Shown: positions 33,548 to 42,357 of the stretch, piece by piece | Layout of the letters: every line of letters starts with the position of its first letter | Position numbering within the stretch: position 1 is the stretch's first letter | DNA from: Ignavibacteriota bacterium | GTDB taxonomy: Bacteria; Bacteroidota; Ignavibacteria; UBA10030; SZUA-254 | NCBI GenBank assembly: GCA_025358305.1 | Contig: JANYJZ010000002.1 | Coordinates: 1-64,000 of the forward strand | Reading direction: 5' to 3' | Length of the DNA: 64,000 nt | Made by a program: the position numbers and the translations under genes | The notes under the pieces: generated by a model | Told to the model about the DNA's origin: nothing | Databases searched by the model: none | Seen by the model: the letters and a program-made list of their open reading frames with translations, nothing else

Positions 33548-33581
33548 CGGACGGCATCTCGTGCCGCCCGTTTTCTTTTTT
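33548..33581 (+). terminator. Rho-independent terminator after the GT4 gene
   Basis: CGGACGGCA (33548-33556) pairs with TGCCGCCCG (33562-33570), one mismatch, 5-base loop, followed by TTTTCTTTTTT. Confidence 0.75.
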
Positions 33582-33649
33582 CCTCAAAAAATTGGATATT
33601 GTTCCCGTTCACGGCAGCGGGCCGTGCGAATGATCATTCTCTGGAACCC

Positions 33650-34456
33650 ATGAGCGTACAGCGGACCCCCTATAAGATGTATCATCCGGCCGAGCAGGTG
33701 ACGGCGCTGGACACCCACGGCCAGTCGTGGCGCGGCGAGGCCGTGCAGGAAAATATCGATCTCTGTCAGTATCAGCTGATCGAACCGGTGTTCCGAACGT
33801 ATCTCCCGAAGACGGGAAGGATCCTCGAATCGGGAAGCGGGATCGGGCGGTGGGTCTTCTACCTCCTGAAGCTCGGGTACGACATCATCGGGATCGATAT
33901 CGCGGAGGATGTCTTCCGCATCGTGAGGGAATACGATCCGAACGCGCCGATCTATGCCGAAGATATTCTCCATTCGTCGTACGCCGACCGATCGTTCGCG
34001 GCGGTCATCTCGCTCGGGGTTCTCGAGCATTTTGAGGAAGGCCCCCAGGCCGGGCTGCGCGAGGCGCACAGGCTCCTGAGCGACGATGGGCTCTTCTTCG
34101 TCTCCGTGCCGCTGCAGAATGCGAGCAGGCTCACGCTCGCCAACCGCCTCAAGGCGCTCAAGCGCCGGCTCCGGGAAGCGAAGGGAGCCGCGTACGTATT
34201 TGAAGAGTACCGGTATACCCGGGCGGAGTTCGAGGCGCTCCTTTCCGAATCGCGGTTCGACATCATCGCGGTCACCCCCGATGACTTCACGCCGCCGAAA
34301 AACATCGGACTCTATGTCGACTATCCCTTCCTGCGGCACGCAACCCGAAAGTGGGAGCTCAACATTTTTGGACGGGCGCTCTTTGCGCTCCTGAACGCCG
34401 TATCACCCTGGATCTGCACCGGCGGCATTCTCTGGGTCTGCCGGAAGAAGCCCTAG
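33650..34456 (+). CDS. Class I SAM-dependent methyltransferase
   Basis: A 268-residue methyltransferase with GRILESGSGIGRWVFYLLKLG as motif I, IGIDIAED as motif II, and SFAAVISLGVLEHFEEGPQAGLREAHRLLSDDGLFFVSVP. A C-terminal hydrophobic region (FGRALFALLNAVSPWICTGGIL) could contact the membrane. ATG 33650 fits the fold start; the longer frame from 33515 runs through the terminator and is unlikely. It begins a new unit with the GT87-like gene 12 bases downstream. The methyl acceptor is unknown. Confidence 0.85.
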   Translation: MSVQRTPYKMYHPAEQVTALDTHGQSWRGEAVQENIDLCQYQLIEPVFRTYLPKTGRILESGSGIGRWVFYLLKLGYDIIGIDIAEDVFRIVREYDPNAPIYAEDILHSSYADRSFAAVISLGVLEHFEEGPQAGLREAHRLLSDDGLFFVSVPLQNASRLTLANRLKALKRRLREAKGAAYVFEEYRYTRAEFEALLSESRFDIIAVTPDDFTPPKNIGLYVDYPFLRHATRKWELNIFGRALFALLNAVSPWICTGGILWVCRKKP

Positions 34457-34468
34457 CGGTTAGGCCCG

Positions 34469-35539
34469 ATGACGCCGACGCTCCGGGCAATACCGAGGTT
34501 GAATCTCTGGGTCTGCGCCTGTTTCCTGGCGGGACTCCTGGTCTTCCTGCCCCATTCGCTCCGCCGCCAGGAGGCGCTGGGGATCGATTACCCCATTTTT
34601 TACGCCGCGGCAAACCACGCGGGTGCCGCTGACGGCTACATCTACCCGCCCTTTCTCGCCTGGATCCTCTATCCGCTAGGCCAGCTTCCCGTCGGAGTCT
34701 CTTCGCTCGTCTGGTATCTCCTCACGGCGGCGATCTTCGTTGCAGCGCTTTGGGACTGCTTGCCGCCGGCGCTGTCCCTCGATGAACGGGCCACTTCAGC
34801 CATCCTTGCCGTTTCGCTCGTTGCGACGGCGTGGCTTGCCCTCCTCAACGCAGAACTTGGACAGGTGAACGGAGTGGTCTTGTGCCTGATCCTTGTCTCC
34901 GCCGGGAGCGCTGGGCGATCTTCGCTCGGCGCGTTCTCGATCGGTCTTGCCTCGGCCCTGAAGATCTCGCCGGTTCTCGTCCTGCCGTACCTGCTCATGC
35001 GCGAGGGCCGCCGATGGATGCGGGCGCTTTTTGTCTGTCTTGGAACGGCCGCCGCCGCGCTGGCGCTGCCGTTCGTGTTCGGCTACAGCTTCGCGGGCAT
35101 CGCAAACCTTAAGACGGTGTCGGAGAACGCGACCGCAAATCTCGGCTTCCACGACTACCTTGGAGCCTTCTCCACGCCCTTCTCCGCGGTCCTTCTGCTG
35201 GCATCGCTCGTTGTTGCGTACCGCGCGAGGAAGAGGGGAGAGATCTGGTATCTTCCCGTTCTTCTCATGATGGTGCTGCCGCCGTTCGTCCGAAAGGCGC
35301 ATCTGATCTACGGGATGCCGCTCATGCTGCTTCTCCGGAGACCCGTCGGGAGGCAGTCATGGATCCCCCTCCTCTGGGCGCTCGGGGCGCTCGGCACCAT
35401 GGCGTGGGGCCCGAGCGCCGTCATTGGGAATACCTCCGGACTCGGCCTCCTTCTCTGGGACCTCTTCCGATCGCCGGAAGAAGAAACCCCCGGCGCGCCA
35501 GCATCGTCCGTCCCCGCAGGAAACGCCGCAGCGATTTGA
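34469..35539 (+). CDS. GT87-like (DUF2029) polytopic glycosyltransferase
   Basis: A 356-residue membrane protein with about nine hydrophobic segments. Early in the protein are GIDYPIFYAAANHAGAADGY and IYPPFLAWILYPLGQLP, the acidic and YPP motifs of the GT87/DUF2029 family, which includes mycobacterial polyprenyl-phosphate-mannose-dependent mannosyltransferases. It likely transfers a sugar from a polyprenyl carrier on the periplasmic side. The C-terminus is hydrophilic (PEEETPGAPASSVPAGNAA). The next promoter overlaps its last codons. Confidence 0.83.
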   Translation: MTPTLRAIPRLNLWVCACFLAGLLVFLPHSLRRQEALGIDYPIFYAAANHAGAADGYIYPPFLAWILYPLGQLPVGVSSLVWYLLTAAIFVAALWDCLPPALSLDERATSAILAVSLVATAWLALLNAELGQVNGVVLCLILVSAGSAGRSSLGAFSIGLASALKISPVLVLPYLLMREGRRWMRALFVCLGTAAAALALPFVFGYSFAGIANLKTVSENATANLGFHDYLGAFSTPFSAVLLLASLVVAYRARKRGEIWYLPVLLMMVLPPFVRKAHLIYGMPLMLLLRRPVGRQSWIPLLWALGALGTMAWGPSAVIGNTSGLGLLLWDLFRSPEEETPGAPASSVPAGNAAAI

Positions 35540-35566
35540 CACTGGGAGGAAGTATTCCTACCTTAG
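35536..35566 (+). promoter_or_regulatory. Predicted promoter of the beta-propeller protein gene
   Basis: TTG (within TTTGACA) at 35536-35538, exactly 20 bases, then TACCTTAG at 35559-35566. It starts inside the stop region of the GT87-like gene. Confidence 0.6.
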
Positions 35567-35598
35567 CACACGCATTCAACCTCTCCGCCATTTTATTG

Positions 35599-37332
35599 AT
35601 GAGAAGGGAGCGCACGACCTCCATGAAGATCTCGCATCTGTCGCTGAATCCGCCGGTTCCATCTCAGTCCAGTTGGTCCTTGTTCACCGCCGCCCTCGTT
35701 TTTATTCTGCTCGTCGCCGCCCAGACAGGCGCATCGGCGCAGCCGTCCCTGAGGTGGGCGCGGTTCACGGACGCCTACGGCAAGGACGACTACATCGAAG
35801 ACGTCGCGGTCGACCCCGCCGGCAACATCTATGTGGCGGGGTGGATCACGAACCACGCGAACAACCGCGACTACTATGTCGCCCGCTATGACGCCCAGGG
35901 AACAAGAACGTGGTACAAAGTCTATGACGGCGGGGGCGATGACGAGGCGCGGTCGATCGCGGTGAACGGCTCCCGAGTCTACGTCACCGGCACAAGCCGC
36001 GTCGGCGGCGAGCTCGGCGCGGACGAGGACATCGTGTCGTTCATCCTTGATTCGAGCGGCACGGCGGCCATGGACAGCGCGGCCGCCTTGCGCTACGATT
36101 TTGGGACGCTCCATCAGAACGACGCGGCCATTAAGGTCGTCGCCGGCGCACAGGACACGTTTTTCGTGGCGGGGACGCACCGGGATTCCCTGTCGAGTGC
36201 GGACCACTACACTGTCCTGGAGTACGGCTCCGGCGGTCTTCTCCATGAGGGGGGCTACTCGAGCGGGAACTCTGACCACCTGGTCGCAATGGCCGTGACG
36301 AACGCTTCGGATGTCTACATTACCGGGACGTCGTTCATACTGGCCTCCGGGGTGTACGAGTTCACGACCGTGAAGTATGACCGCGCTCTCCAGCAGCAGT
36401 GGGTGCGGACCTACAGCCATGCCGGCTTCGACGAGGCGATGGCTCTGTTCGTCGACAACTCCGGCGTCTATGTTACCGGCAGGAGCGCGGCGACGTGCGG
36501 CGATCTTGACGTCGCCACTGTCCGCTACAGCGCCGGGGGCTCTCAGGTGTGGGTCGCTCGGTCGTTTGAGTGCGCCTCGACGCAGGTGGCGCCGGGGGGC
36601 ATCACCTCCGATGCGGACTATGTCTATGTCACCGGCTATCACGCCAACGGCTCGGAGCTGTACAAGTACGAGAAGACCACCGGCATCATGCGCCTCCGAC
36701 CTCAGTCGCCGCTCCAGAGCTACTGGAATACGATCCTCGTGGAGGACGGGACGGGATCCATCTACGCCGCCGGACACCACCTGTGGTACGATCAGCCCTC
36801 CGACGGCTGGCATCTTGCGAAGTTCAACGCGGCCGGCGATCTGCTGGCGGACATCCTCTACGACGGGAGCGGAGCCGGCAACGTGAACACCATGGCGAAG
36901 ATGGTGCAAAGCAATGCCGACAGCAGCCTCGTCATGGTCGGCTCGACGACGATCGGCGTCCAGCAGGACATTATGATCCTCAAGTACGGGGTCGGCGGGA
37001 CGTTTTTCACCGACGGCGTCTACGAGAACGACGGTCCGGCGAGCGTGCACTCCCTCCCGGATCAGTTCGCGCTCTCCCAGAACTATCCCAACCCGTTCAA
37101 CCCGTCGACCAGGATCCAGTTCGCCCTTCGCGAAGGGGGAATTGTCTCGCTCGATATATACGACATGCTCGGACAAAAGGTGAGGACGGTCCTCAGCGGC
37201 CAGGCGATGCCGGCCGGCATGCACGAACTGACGGTCGACGCCTCCGGCCTCACGAGCGGGGTCTATATCTACCGGATCATCGCGGACCGGGGCAAGTTCA
37301 CTGCATCGAAGAAGATGATCGTCGCGAAGTGA
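35599..37332 (+). CDS. Secreted SBBP-type beta-propeller protein with T9SS-type tail
   Basis: A 577-residue exported protein. A signal segment (LFTAALVFILLVAAQTGASA) ends near residue 47. Then come repeats of about 50 residues of the type VAVDPAGNIYVAGWITN...DYYVARYDAQG, seen again as VYVTGTSRV, VYITGTSFI, VYVTGRSA and VYVTGYHA, which are characteristic of SBBP-like beta-propellers. It ends in the sorting domain 'NYPNPFNPSTRIQFALREGG'. ATG 35599 lies soon after the predicted promoter; ATG 35623 is a good alternative. Probably a surface or released protein without catalytic motifs. It is placed within the polysaccharide block but has its own promoter and no obvious link to it. Confidence 0.9.
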   Translation: MRRERTTSMKISHLSLNPPVPSQSSWSLFTAALVFILLVAAQTGASAQPSLRWARFTDAYGKDDYIEDVAVDPAGNIYVAGWITNHANNRDYYVARYDAQGTRTWYKVYDGGGDDEARSIAVNGSRVYVTGTSRVGGELGADEDIVSFILDSSGTAAMDSAAALRYDFGTLHQNDAAIKVVAGAQDTFFVAGTHRDSLSSADHYTVLEYGSGGLLHEGGYSSGNSDHLVAMAVTNASDVYITGTSFILASGVYEFTTVKYDRALQQQWVRTYSHAGFDEAMALFVDNSGVYVTGRSAATCGDLDVATVRYSAGGSQVWVARSFECASTQVAPGGITSDADYVYVTGYHANGSELYKYEKTTGIMRLRPQSPLQSYWNTILVEDGTGSIYAAGHHLWYDQPSDGWHLAKFNAAGDLLADILYDGSGAGNVNTMAKMVQSNADSSLVMVGSTTIGVQQDIMILKYGVGGTFFTDGVYENDGPASVHSLPDQFALSQNYPNPFNPSTRIQFALREGGIVSLDIYDMLGQKVRTVLSGQAMPAGMHELTVDASGLTSGVYIYRIIADRGKFTASKKMIVAK

Positions 37333-37345
37333 CCGAATTGCGCTT

Positions 37346-37376
37346 CGGCCGCAGGGGGGCAGAGCTCCTGCGGCCG
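37346..37376 (+). terminator. Strong hairpin after the beta-propeller gene, possible terminator
   Basis: CGGCCGCAGG (37346-37355) pairs perfectly with CCTGCGGCCG (37367-37376), starting 13 bases after the stop. No T run follows directly, so termination may need Rho. A -7-like TACCTTGG at 37453-37460, without a good TTG partner, may start the next unit. Confidence 0.45.
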
Positions 37377-37521
37377 GAGCGGCTGCAGTGCGAGCCGAAC
37401 CTTCCCCCGGGCCGTCTCCGAGGCGGGGAGCAACATTTTCGATTTTTTTTCTTACCTTGGTGCTCGCGGGCGCACGAACCCGTGGACATGATGCCACTAT
37501 GGACGAGACAGAGCACCGGCA

Positions 37522-38682
37522 ATGGTTGTTTTTGTGTCAGATATTCAGTTTGAAGGGCTCCACCAGCGCCCGCAGCACCTCGCGGAGGCGCTCTCGGCCG
37601 CATCTCCTGTGCTGTGGCTCGAACCAGCCACGCTCTCCCACCGTGCCTCGTTCCGCGTACGACCGATCTCGAAAAACCTCTTCGCGTTGAGCATCCCCGT
37701 CATCCCCTACAATGCCAGGAACGCCGTCATCCGGCGCCTGGCGCGGGCGGCGGGCGGCGTTCCGGGGGTTGGAACTCTCCTAACGGCGGTGCAGCTGCGG
37801 CTTGTGCAACGGGCGCTCAAAGCGCTTGGGAGCTCCGCGCGGCCGACGGTCGCCGTCGTCCACAACTTTCATGCGATCGGTCTCGTCCGGCGGCTCTCGC
37901 CGCAGGTCGTTGTCTACGATTACATTGATAATGCATTCGGATTCACGGCGCTTCCGTCCCGCGTCCGGGACTTGTGGGTCGAAACGATCGACGCAGCCGG
38001 CGTCATCACGGTGACGTCGCCGGGCCTCGGCGCCCAGATTCGCGAAGCGGGCGGGAAGAATGCCGTCTATATCGGCAACGGCGTGGAAGTCGAACGCTTC
38101 GCGGCCAGCGGGGCCGCCCGGCCGGCCGATCTTCCGGAGGGCAAGCCTGTCGTTGTCTACGTCGGTGCGGTCTATCCATGGCTCGACTATGCGCTTCTTT
38201 CCAAGGCGGCGAAGCGCCTCACCGACGTGAACTTCGTCCTCATCGGACCGGTCCATCCGGACGCCGCGGCGGCCGTCGAGGATCTCAAACGGCGCGGAAA
38301 CGTCGTCGCCCTCGGGGTCAAGCCGTATCAAGCGCTGCCGGCGTATCTGCACTATTCGGACATCGGCATCATTCCGTTCCAGAAGAACGAGCTCACCAGG
38401 ACGGTGAACCCGGTGAAGCTTTATGAATACAGCGCCGCAGGGCTCCCCACGATCGCGACCGACTTCTCCGACGACGTGCGGGCGTTCCGCGGCCTCGTCA
38501 CGCTCGTCGCTTCCGAGGATGAGTTTGCGGCCGCGGTCCGCACCCTTCTTGCGCGTCGGGGTGATCAGGCAGGGAAGGAGCGCCTTGTTGCGTTCGCCCG
38601 GGAGCATGACTGGCGGCAGATCACGAAGGAGTTTATCGACATCATCAATCGGCAGCAGACTACTTCACACGCTTCAATATAA
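37522..38682 (+). CDS. Group 1 family glycosyltransferase (TuaH-like)
   Basis: A 386-residue GT-B-type protein. It begins MVVFVSDIQFEGLHQRPQHL, the 'HQRPQHLA' opening of a branch that includes TuaH-like transferases, has VVYDYIDNAFGFTALPSRVR, then IGNGVEVERF, and ends with IGIIPFQKNELTRTVNPVKLYEYSAAGLPTIATDFSD, the nucleotide-sugar region. It is cytoplasmic and presumably adds a glycan sugar. It lies nine bases before the second YfhO gene on the same strand, so the two are probably co-transcribed, echoing the YfhO-GT4 pair at 19447-22874. Confidence 0.87.
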   Translation: MVVFVSDIQFEGLHQRPQHLAEALSAASPVLWLEPATLSHRASFRVRPISKNLFALSIPVIPYNARNAVIRRLARAAGGVPGVGTLLTAVQLRLVQRALKALGSSARPTVAVVHNFHAIGLVRRLSPQVVVYDYIDNAFGFTALPSRVRDLWVETIDAAGVITVTSPGLGAQIREAGGKNAVYIGNGVEVERFAASGAARPADLPEGKPVVVYVGAVYPWLDYALLSKAAKRLTDVNFVLIGPVHPDAAAAVEDLKRRGNVVALGVKPYQALPAYLHYSDIGIIPFQKNELTRTVNPVKLYEYSAAGLPTIATDFSDDVRAFRGLVTLVASEDEFAAAVRTLLARRGDQAGKERLVAFAREHDWRQITKEFIDIINRQQTTSHASI

Positions 38683-38691
38683 GGAGCAGCA

Positions 38692-41169
38692 ATGGCAAAA
38701 CAGCAAAGCGCATCCCAGGGCTCCCGGCGGCAGCAGGGTCAGGCCTCCTGGTTCGAGAAGTTGGAGCCCTGGAAGCAGAACGGCATCTGCGTGCTCGCCC
38801 TCTTCGTTCTTCTCCTCTTCCTCTTCAACGACATCATTCTGAAGGGGATGATTTTCTCCGACGGGGGGGACACGGCGACGCACGACGCCTGGCCGACGGC
38901 GATGACGCATATCCGGGAGACGGAGCACGTCGAGCCTCTCTGGATCCCGTACATCTTCAGCGGGATGCCGATCTCCGGGGCCCTCATCTTCCCCACGCGC
39001 GTGAATCTTATCCAGGACTTTGTCGTCTTCTGGGGGTCCAAGATCCTCTTCTTCGGCGCGCAGCTCCATTGGCTTCTCGTGCCGTTCCTCATCATGGGGT
39101 GCGGGATGTTCTTCCTCGCCCGAGAGCTGAAGTTCTCCCTGCCGGTGTCCCTCTTCGCCTCGATCGTCATGATGCTCAGCCCGTACGCCGTCGGCCTTCC
39201 CGAAACCGGCCACGGCTCGAAGCTCATCGTCCTCGGGTACATCCCGCTCCTCTTCCTCTGGGTCTACAAGCTCTTCCAGGAGCGCACGCTCCTCCTGTTC
39301 GCGCTTGCGGCAGCGACCCTCGGGACAATGCTCCTGGCCGATCATCCCCAGATGGCGTTCTACGGTCTCTTCCTTCTCGGCCTCTACCTCCTGTCGGAGA
39401 TCGCCTTTGACGCCCGCCAGGCCCCGAAGGCGGCGGCTCTCAAGACTGGACTCTTCGTCGCGGCCGTCGTTCTCGGCTTTGCGCTCTACGCCTACCATGC
39501 CCTCCCGACGCTGGAGTACGCGCACTACTCCATCCGCGGCGGCGGAGGGGAGTCTGCAGGCGTGGCCGGGGCGGCCGGCGCCGCCGGATTGAGCTACGAC
39601 TACGCGACGAACTGGTCGTTCCACCCGTTCGAACTGGCGAACCTCGTCGTCCCGTCGTTCTTCGGCTACGAGAACCCGTATTATTGGGGATGGATGCCGT
39701 TCACCAATTCGACCGTGTACGTCGGCCTCCTGCCGCTCCTCTTCGCCGGCGTCGCGCTTGCCTACAACCGGAACCGGATGACCTGGTTTCTTCTCGGGTT
39801 CACCGTGCTTATTTTCTTTATCGCGTTCGGCAGGCATCTTTCGATCATCTACGACCTCATGTTCAACTACTTTCCCTTCTTCAACAAGCTCCGCGTGCCA
39901 GTGATGATTCTTCACCTGGCGCCCTTTTCGATCGGGCTCCTCTCGGCCTACGGCCTTGACTGGGTCGTGACGCGGTTCCAGCAGATGAAGGAGGTGGAGA
40001 TCCAGGCCGCGAAGAAGAAGCTCCTGCGGATTCTTCTGGCGGTGGTGCTGCTCGTCGGCGTGCTCATCGTTCTGAAGAGTTCGGTGTTCGGGTTCCTCTC
40101 GGGATCGATGTTTGCAAAGGAAGGGGAACTCGCCCAGTTCCGCCAGAAATACGGCGCACAGGCCTCGCAGGCTTTCGCGCAGCTGAAGGAAATGCGCTTC
40201 GAGCTGCTCTGGAAGGATGCGGTGAAGTGCCTCATTCTCGCCGCGCTCTCGCTCGGGCTCATCCTCTCGTTCCTCCAGCGCAGGATCGGCGCGTTCGTCT
40301 TCGTCCTGGGCGTCACCGTCATCACGATCGGCGACCTCTGGTACTACGACGTGAAGTACATCAGCCCGAAGCCGGCGTCGGCGATGACGGACCGCTTCGC
40401 TCCCGATCCGAACCTCGGGCGGCTCGCCGCCGAGAGCGAACGGAGCCCCTTCCGGGTCCTCGATCCAAGCGGCCAGTTCGACCAGGACAACTCGCTCATG
40501 CACGCGCTCCTCCAGTCGGTCGAGGGGTACAGCCCGGCGAAGCTCCAGATCTACCAGGACCTGCGGGACTCCTGCTTCGCGCGGGGGAACCGAAACGTCT
40601 TCGACATGCTCAACGTGAAGTACATCGTCGGCCGGCAGCAGACGCAGTCCGGCGGCCTCGAAACGGTGGTCCAGCAGAACCCGGAAGCGCTCCCGCGCGT
40701 CTGGTTCGTCGACAGCGTCGTCGTCGCCGCGTCGAAGGCCGCGGTGTTCCATGTGCTCCAGGACCCGACGTGGAACCCCCGGACGACCGCGGTGCTGGAA
40801 AAGGCGATTCCTTCGGCCGTCTCGGCCGCGCCGGACAGCCACGCGACGATTTCGAAGTATGCGAGCAGCGCGTTCGAGATCGCGGCCGCGCCGGCTGCGG
40901 CGAAGCTCCTCGTCGTGAGCGAGGTCTATTATCCCGCCGGGTGGAAGGCGTTCGTGGACGGCAAGGAGACGGAGATCTTCAAGACGAACTATGTCTTGCG
41001 CTCGGTCATCGTCCCGGCGGGACAGCATATGGTGGAGTTTCGATTCGCACCGGCGTCCTACGAGACCGGCCTGACGGTGACGGAGTCTGCCTGGGGGTTG
41101 ACGGCATTGTTGCTTCTCGGCGGGGCGTACCTCGATCCGAGGGTTCGCAAGAGGCTCGGGAAGAAGTAG
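38692..41169 (+). CDS. YfhO family polytopic membrane protein (second copy)
   Basis: An 825-residue protein: a short basic, Q-rich N-terminus, then about 12 membrane segments. The first outer loop has SDGGDTATHDAWPTAMTHI and PLWIPYIFSGMPISGALIF, and the C-terminal soluble domain ends with LLVVSEVYYPAGWKAFVDGK and VPAGQHMVEFRFAP plus a last helix. The same architecture and closing motifs as in the protein at 19447, but strongly diverged, show an old duplication or separate acquisition. An AAGGAG site precedes the ATG. A GT-C-like role in glycan modification outside the membrane is inferred. It ends at a shared bidirectional terminator. Confidence 0.87.
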   Translation: MAKQQSASQGSRRQQGQASWFEKLEPWKQNGICVLALFVLLLFLFNDIILKGMIFSDGGDTATHDAWPTAMTHIRETEHVEPLWIPYIFSGMPISGALIFPTRVNLIQDFVVFWGSKILFFGAQLHWLLVPFLIMGCGMFFLARELKFSLPVSLFASIVMMLSPYAVGLPETGHGSKLIVLGYIPLLFLWVYKLFQERTLLLFALAAATLGTMLLADHPQMAFYGLFLLGLYLLSEIAFDARQAPKAAALKTGLFVAAVVLGFALYAYHALPTLEYAHYSIRGGGGESAGVAGAAGAAGLSYDYATNWSFHPFELANLVVPSFFGYENPYYWGWMPFTNSTVYVGLLPLLFAGVALAYNRNRMTWFLLGFTVLIFFIAFGRHLSIIYDLMFNYFPFFNKLRVPVMILHLAPFSIGLLSAYGLDWVVTRFQQMKEVEIQAAKKKLLRILLAVVLLVGVLIVLKSSVFGFLSGSMFAKEGELAQFRQKYGAQASQAFAQLKEMRFELLWKDAVKCLILAALSLGLILSFLQRRIGAFVFVLGVTVITIGDLWYYDVKYISPKPASAMTDRFAPDPNLGRLAAESERSPFRVLDPSGQFDQDNSLMHALLQSVEGYSPAKLQIYQDLRDSCFARGNRNVFDMLNVKYIVGRQQTQSGGLETVVQQNPEALPRVWFVDSVVVAASKAAVFHVLQDPTWNPRTTAVLEKAIPSAVSAAPDSHATISKYASSAFEIAAAPAAAKLLVVSEVYYPAGWKAFVDGKETEIFKTNYVLRSVIVPAGQHMVEFRFAPASYETGLTVTESAWGLTALLLLGGAYLDPRVRKRLGKK

Positions 41170-41173
41170 GGGC

Positions 41174-41205
41174 AAAAAAAAGGCCGACGATCGTCGGCCT
41201 TTTTT
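41174..41205. terminator. Bidirectional terminator between yfhO-like gene and rpsU
   Basis: The palindrome AGGCCGACGA/TCGTCGGCCT (41181-41200) is flanked by seven A on the left and six T on the right, so it can stop both convergent transcripts. Confidence 0.93.
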
Positions 41206-41220
41206 ACTCTCTGGAGAGTC

Positions 41221-41415
41221 TTACATCTCTTCCATCAGTGTTCTCTGCAAGCGGCGGACTGCCTTGATCTTCTTCATCCGCTTCTGAACAGAAGGTTTGG
41301 TGAAATACGCGCGTTTCTTTACCTCTTTGAGGATACCCGATCGCTCGTACTTCTTCTTGAAGCGACGGATCGCGCGGTCGATATTCTCGTTCTCGTTGAT
41401 AACGATACCGACCAT
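41221..41415 (-). CDS. rpsU: Small ribosomal subunit protein bS21
   Basis: The 64-residue protein is bS21 by length and sequence (IDRAIRRFKKKYERSGILKE, then KKRAYFTKPSVQKRMKKIKA). It binds near the 3' end of 16S rRNA on the small-subunit platform. The Shine-Dalgarno site before the ATG is unusually complete. It sits 25 bases downstream of a zinc-ribbon gene, likely in one operon, and ends at the bidirectional terminator. Confidence 0.96.
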   Translation of the reverse strand: MVGIVINENENIDRAIRRFKKKYERSGILKEVKKRAYFTKPSVQKRMKKIKAVRRLQRTLMEEM

Positions 41416-41420
41416 CTAAA

Positions 41421-41430
41421 TCACCTCCTT
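41421..41430 (-). promoter_or_regulatory. Extended Shine-Dalgarno site of rpsU
   Basis: AAGGAGGTGA (minus strand, 41430-41421) is complementary to ten bases of the usual 16S rRNA 3' tail and ends five bases before the rpsU ATG. It is the longest such match I noticed at any gene in this window. Confidence 0.8.
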
Positions 41431-41440
41431 CCGATGGGAT

Positions 41441-41830
41441 TTACAATACTGCATCTAACAATTCCGGTTTGAAATTCTCAAGCAGCCTGCGCTGCCCCTG
41501 TTTTTCGAACGTCACAACGATCGCCATGTGGCCGTCCGAGGTCTTGATCTTACTGGTGACCTTGCCGACGTCGTCCCACTCGGAGTGGAAGATCGCCTGT
41601 CCGACCGAAAAGATCTGCTCGGGAGTGTACTTCGTTGCGGACGCCGCATCGAGCTTGCCGTTCTTCGAATCGTTGGCACGAAGCTTGAGATCCATCTGCG
41701 ACATGTGGTGGCACCTCGTGCACTTCAGCCACATCTTCTCCTGACCTACCTGCAAATCCCCGACCATCTCCATCTTGGTATTCTTATTGCAATAGCCACA
41801 CAAAAACTCAGTATATTTTGTTCGTGCCAT
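41441..41830 (-). CDS. Zinc-ribbon protein of unknown function
   Basis: A 129-residue protein. The N-terminal third is a zinc ribbon with C11-x2-C14 and C37-x2-C40 (FLCGYCNKNT, LKCTRCHHM). A charged linker follows, and then a compact beta domain beginning YTPEQIFSVGQAIFHSEWDDVGKVTSKIKTSDGHMAIVVTFEKQGQRRLLE, whose 'W-D-VGKV' wording resembles small Tudor/KOW-like modules found in CarD and helicase tails. This suggests a nucleic-acid or polymerase-binding protein, but I cannot name a function. It is the first gene of a probable two-gene operon with rpsU, and has a predicted promoter 155 bases upstream. Confidence 0.75.
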   Translation of the reverse strand: MARTKYTEFLCGYCNKNTKMEMVGDLQVGQEKMWLKCTRCHHMSQMDLKLRANDSKNGKLDAASATKYTPEQIFSVGQAIFHSEWDDVGKVTSKIKTSDGHMAIVVTFEKQGQRRLLENFKPELLDAVL

Positions 41831-41984
41831 GCAGAATTCCTACTGTTGATGAAAGGTTTCAGTGGACTTGAGAGAGATGCGTGGGGAAGTCTTTACACCG
41901 AGGTCGCAAGATCTTTTTCTCTGCACGGTAAGCTTGTACATCCTCCGCTGCTACGCCTGAAAAGATGGTGCATCTCAATCCTTA

Positions 41985-42015
41985 GTAATATAAGCAATTT
42001 TCAGGCTGGAGTCAA
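41985..42015 (-). promoter_or_regulatory. Predicted promoter of the zinc-ribbon/rpsU operon
   Basis: On the minus strand, TTGACT starts at 42015; 20 bases after TTG comes TATATTAC (41992-41985). The leader to the ATG at 41830 would be about 145 bases. Confidence 0.5.
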
Positions 42016-42357
42016 CCAATTTGTCCCATGGAGGCCACACCTCGGGAGAACGTCCGTGTCCGGAGATATCCGGAGTGCGTTCACCGAGATCCGTTAAATG
42101 GGCCCTAAGGGCTTCAGATGCAGGAATTCACCTCATCGCGTGTATGGCGAAGGATGGTGATGGTTCCGTGCCTCCCCATCCTTCAGTGAGGCGCCATTCA
42201 GAGATAGAGACGGGCGGTCTGAACATCAGTCCCCTCGGGCCCTTCTTCCGTGCGCTCTTCGACGAGAGTGCCTTTTTCCAAAATTCTCATCGAATCCGGA
42301 TGTTCAGGGCATCTCCGTGGTTCCTTCATACAAGGTCTCTATTCAAGCATTTCAGCA

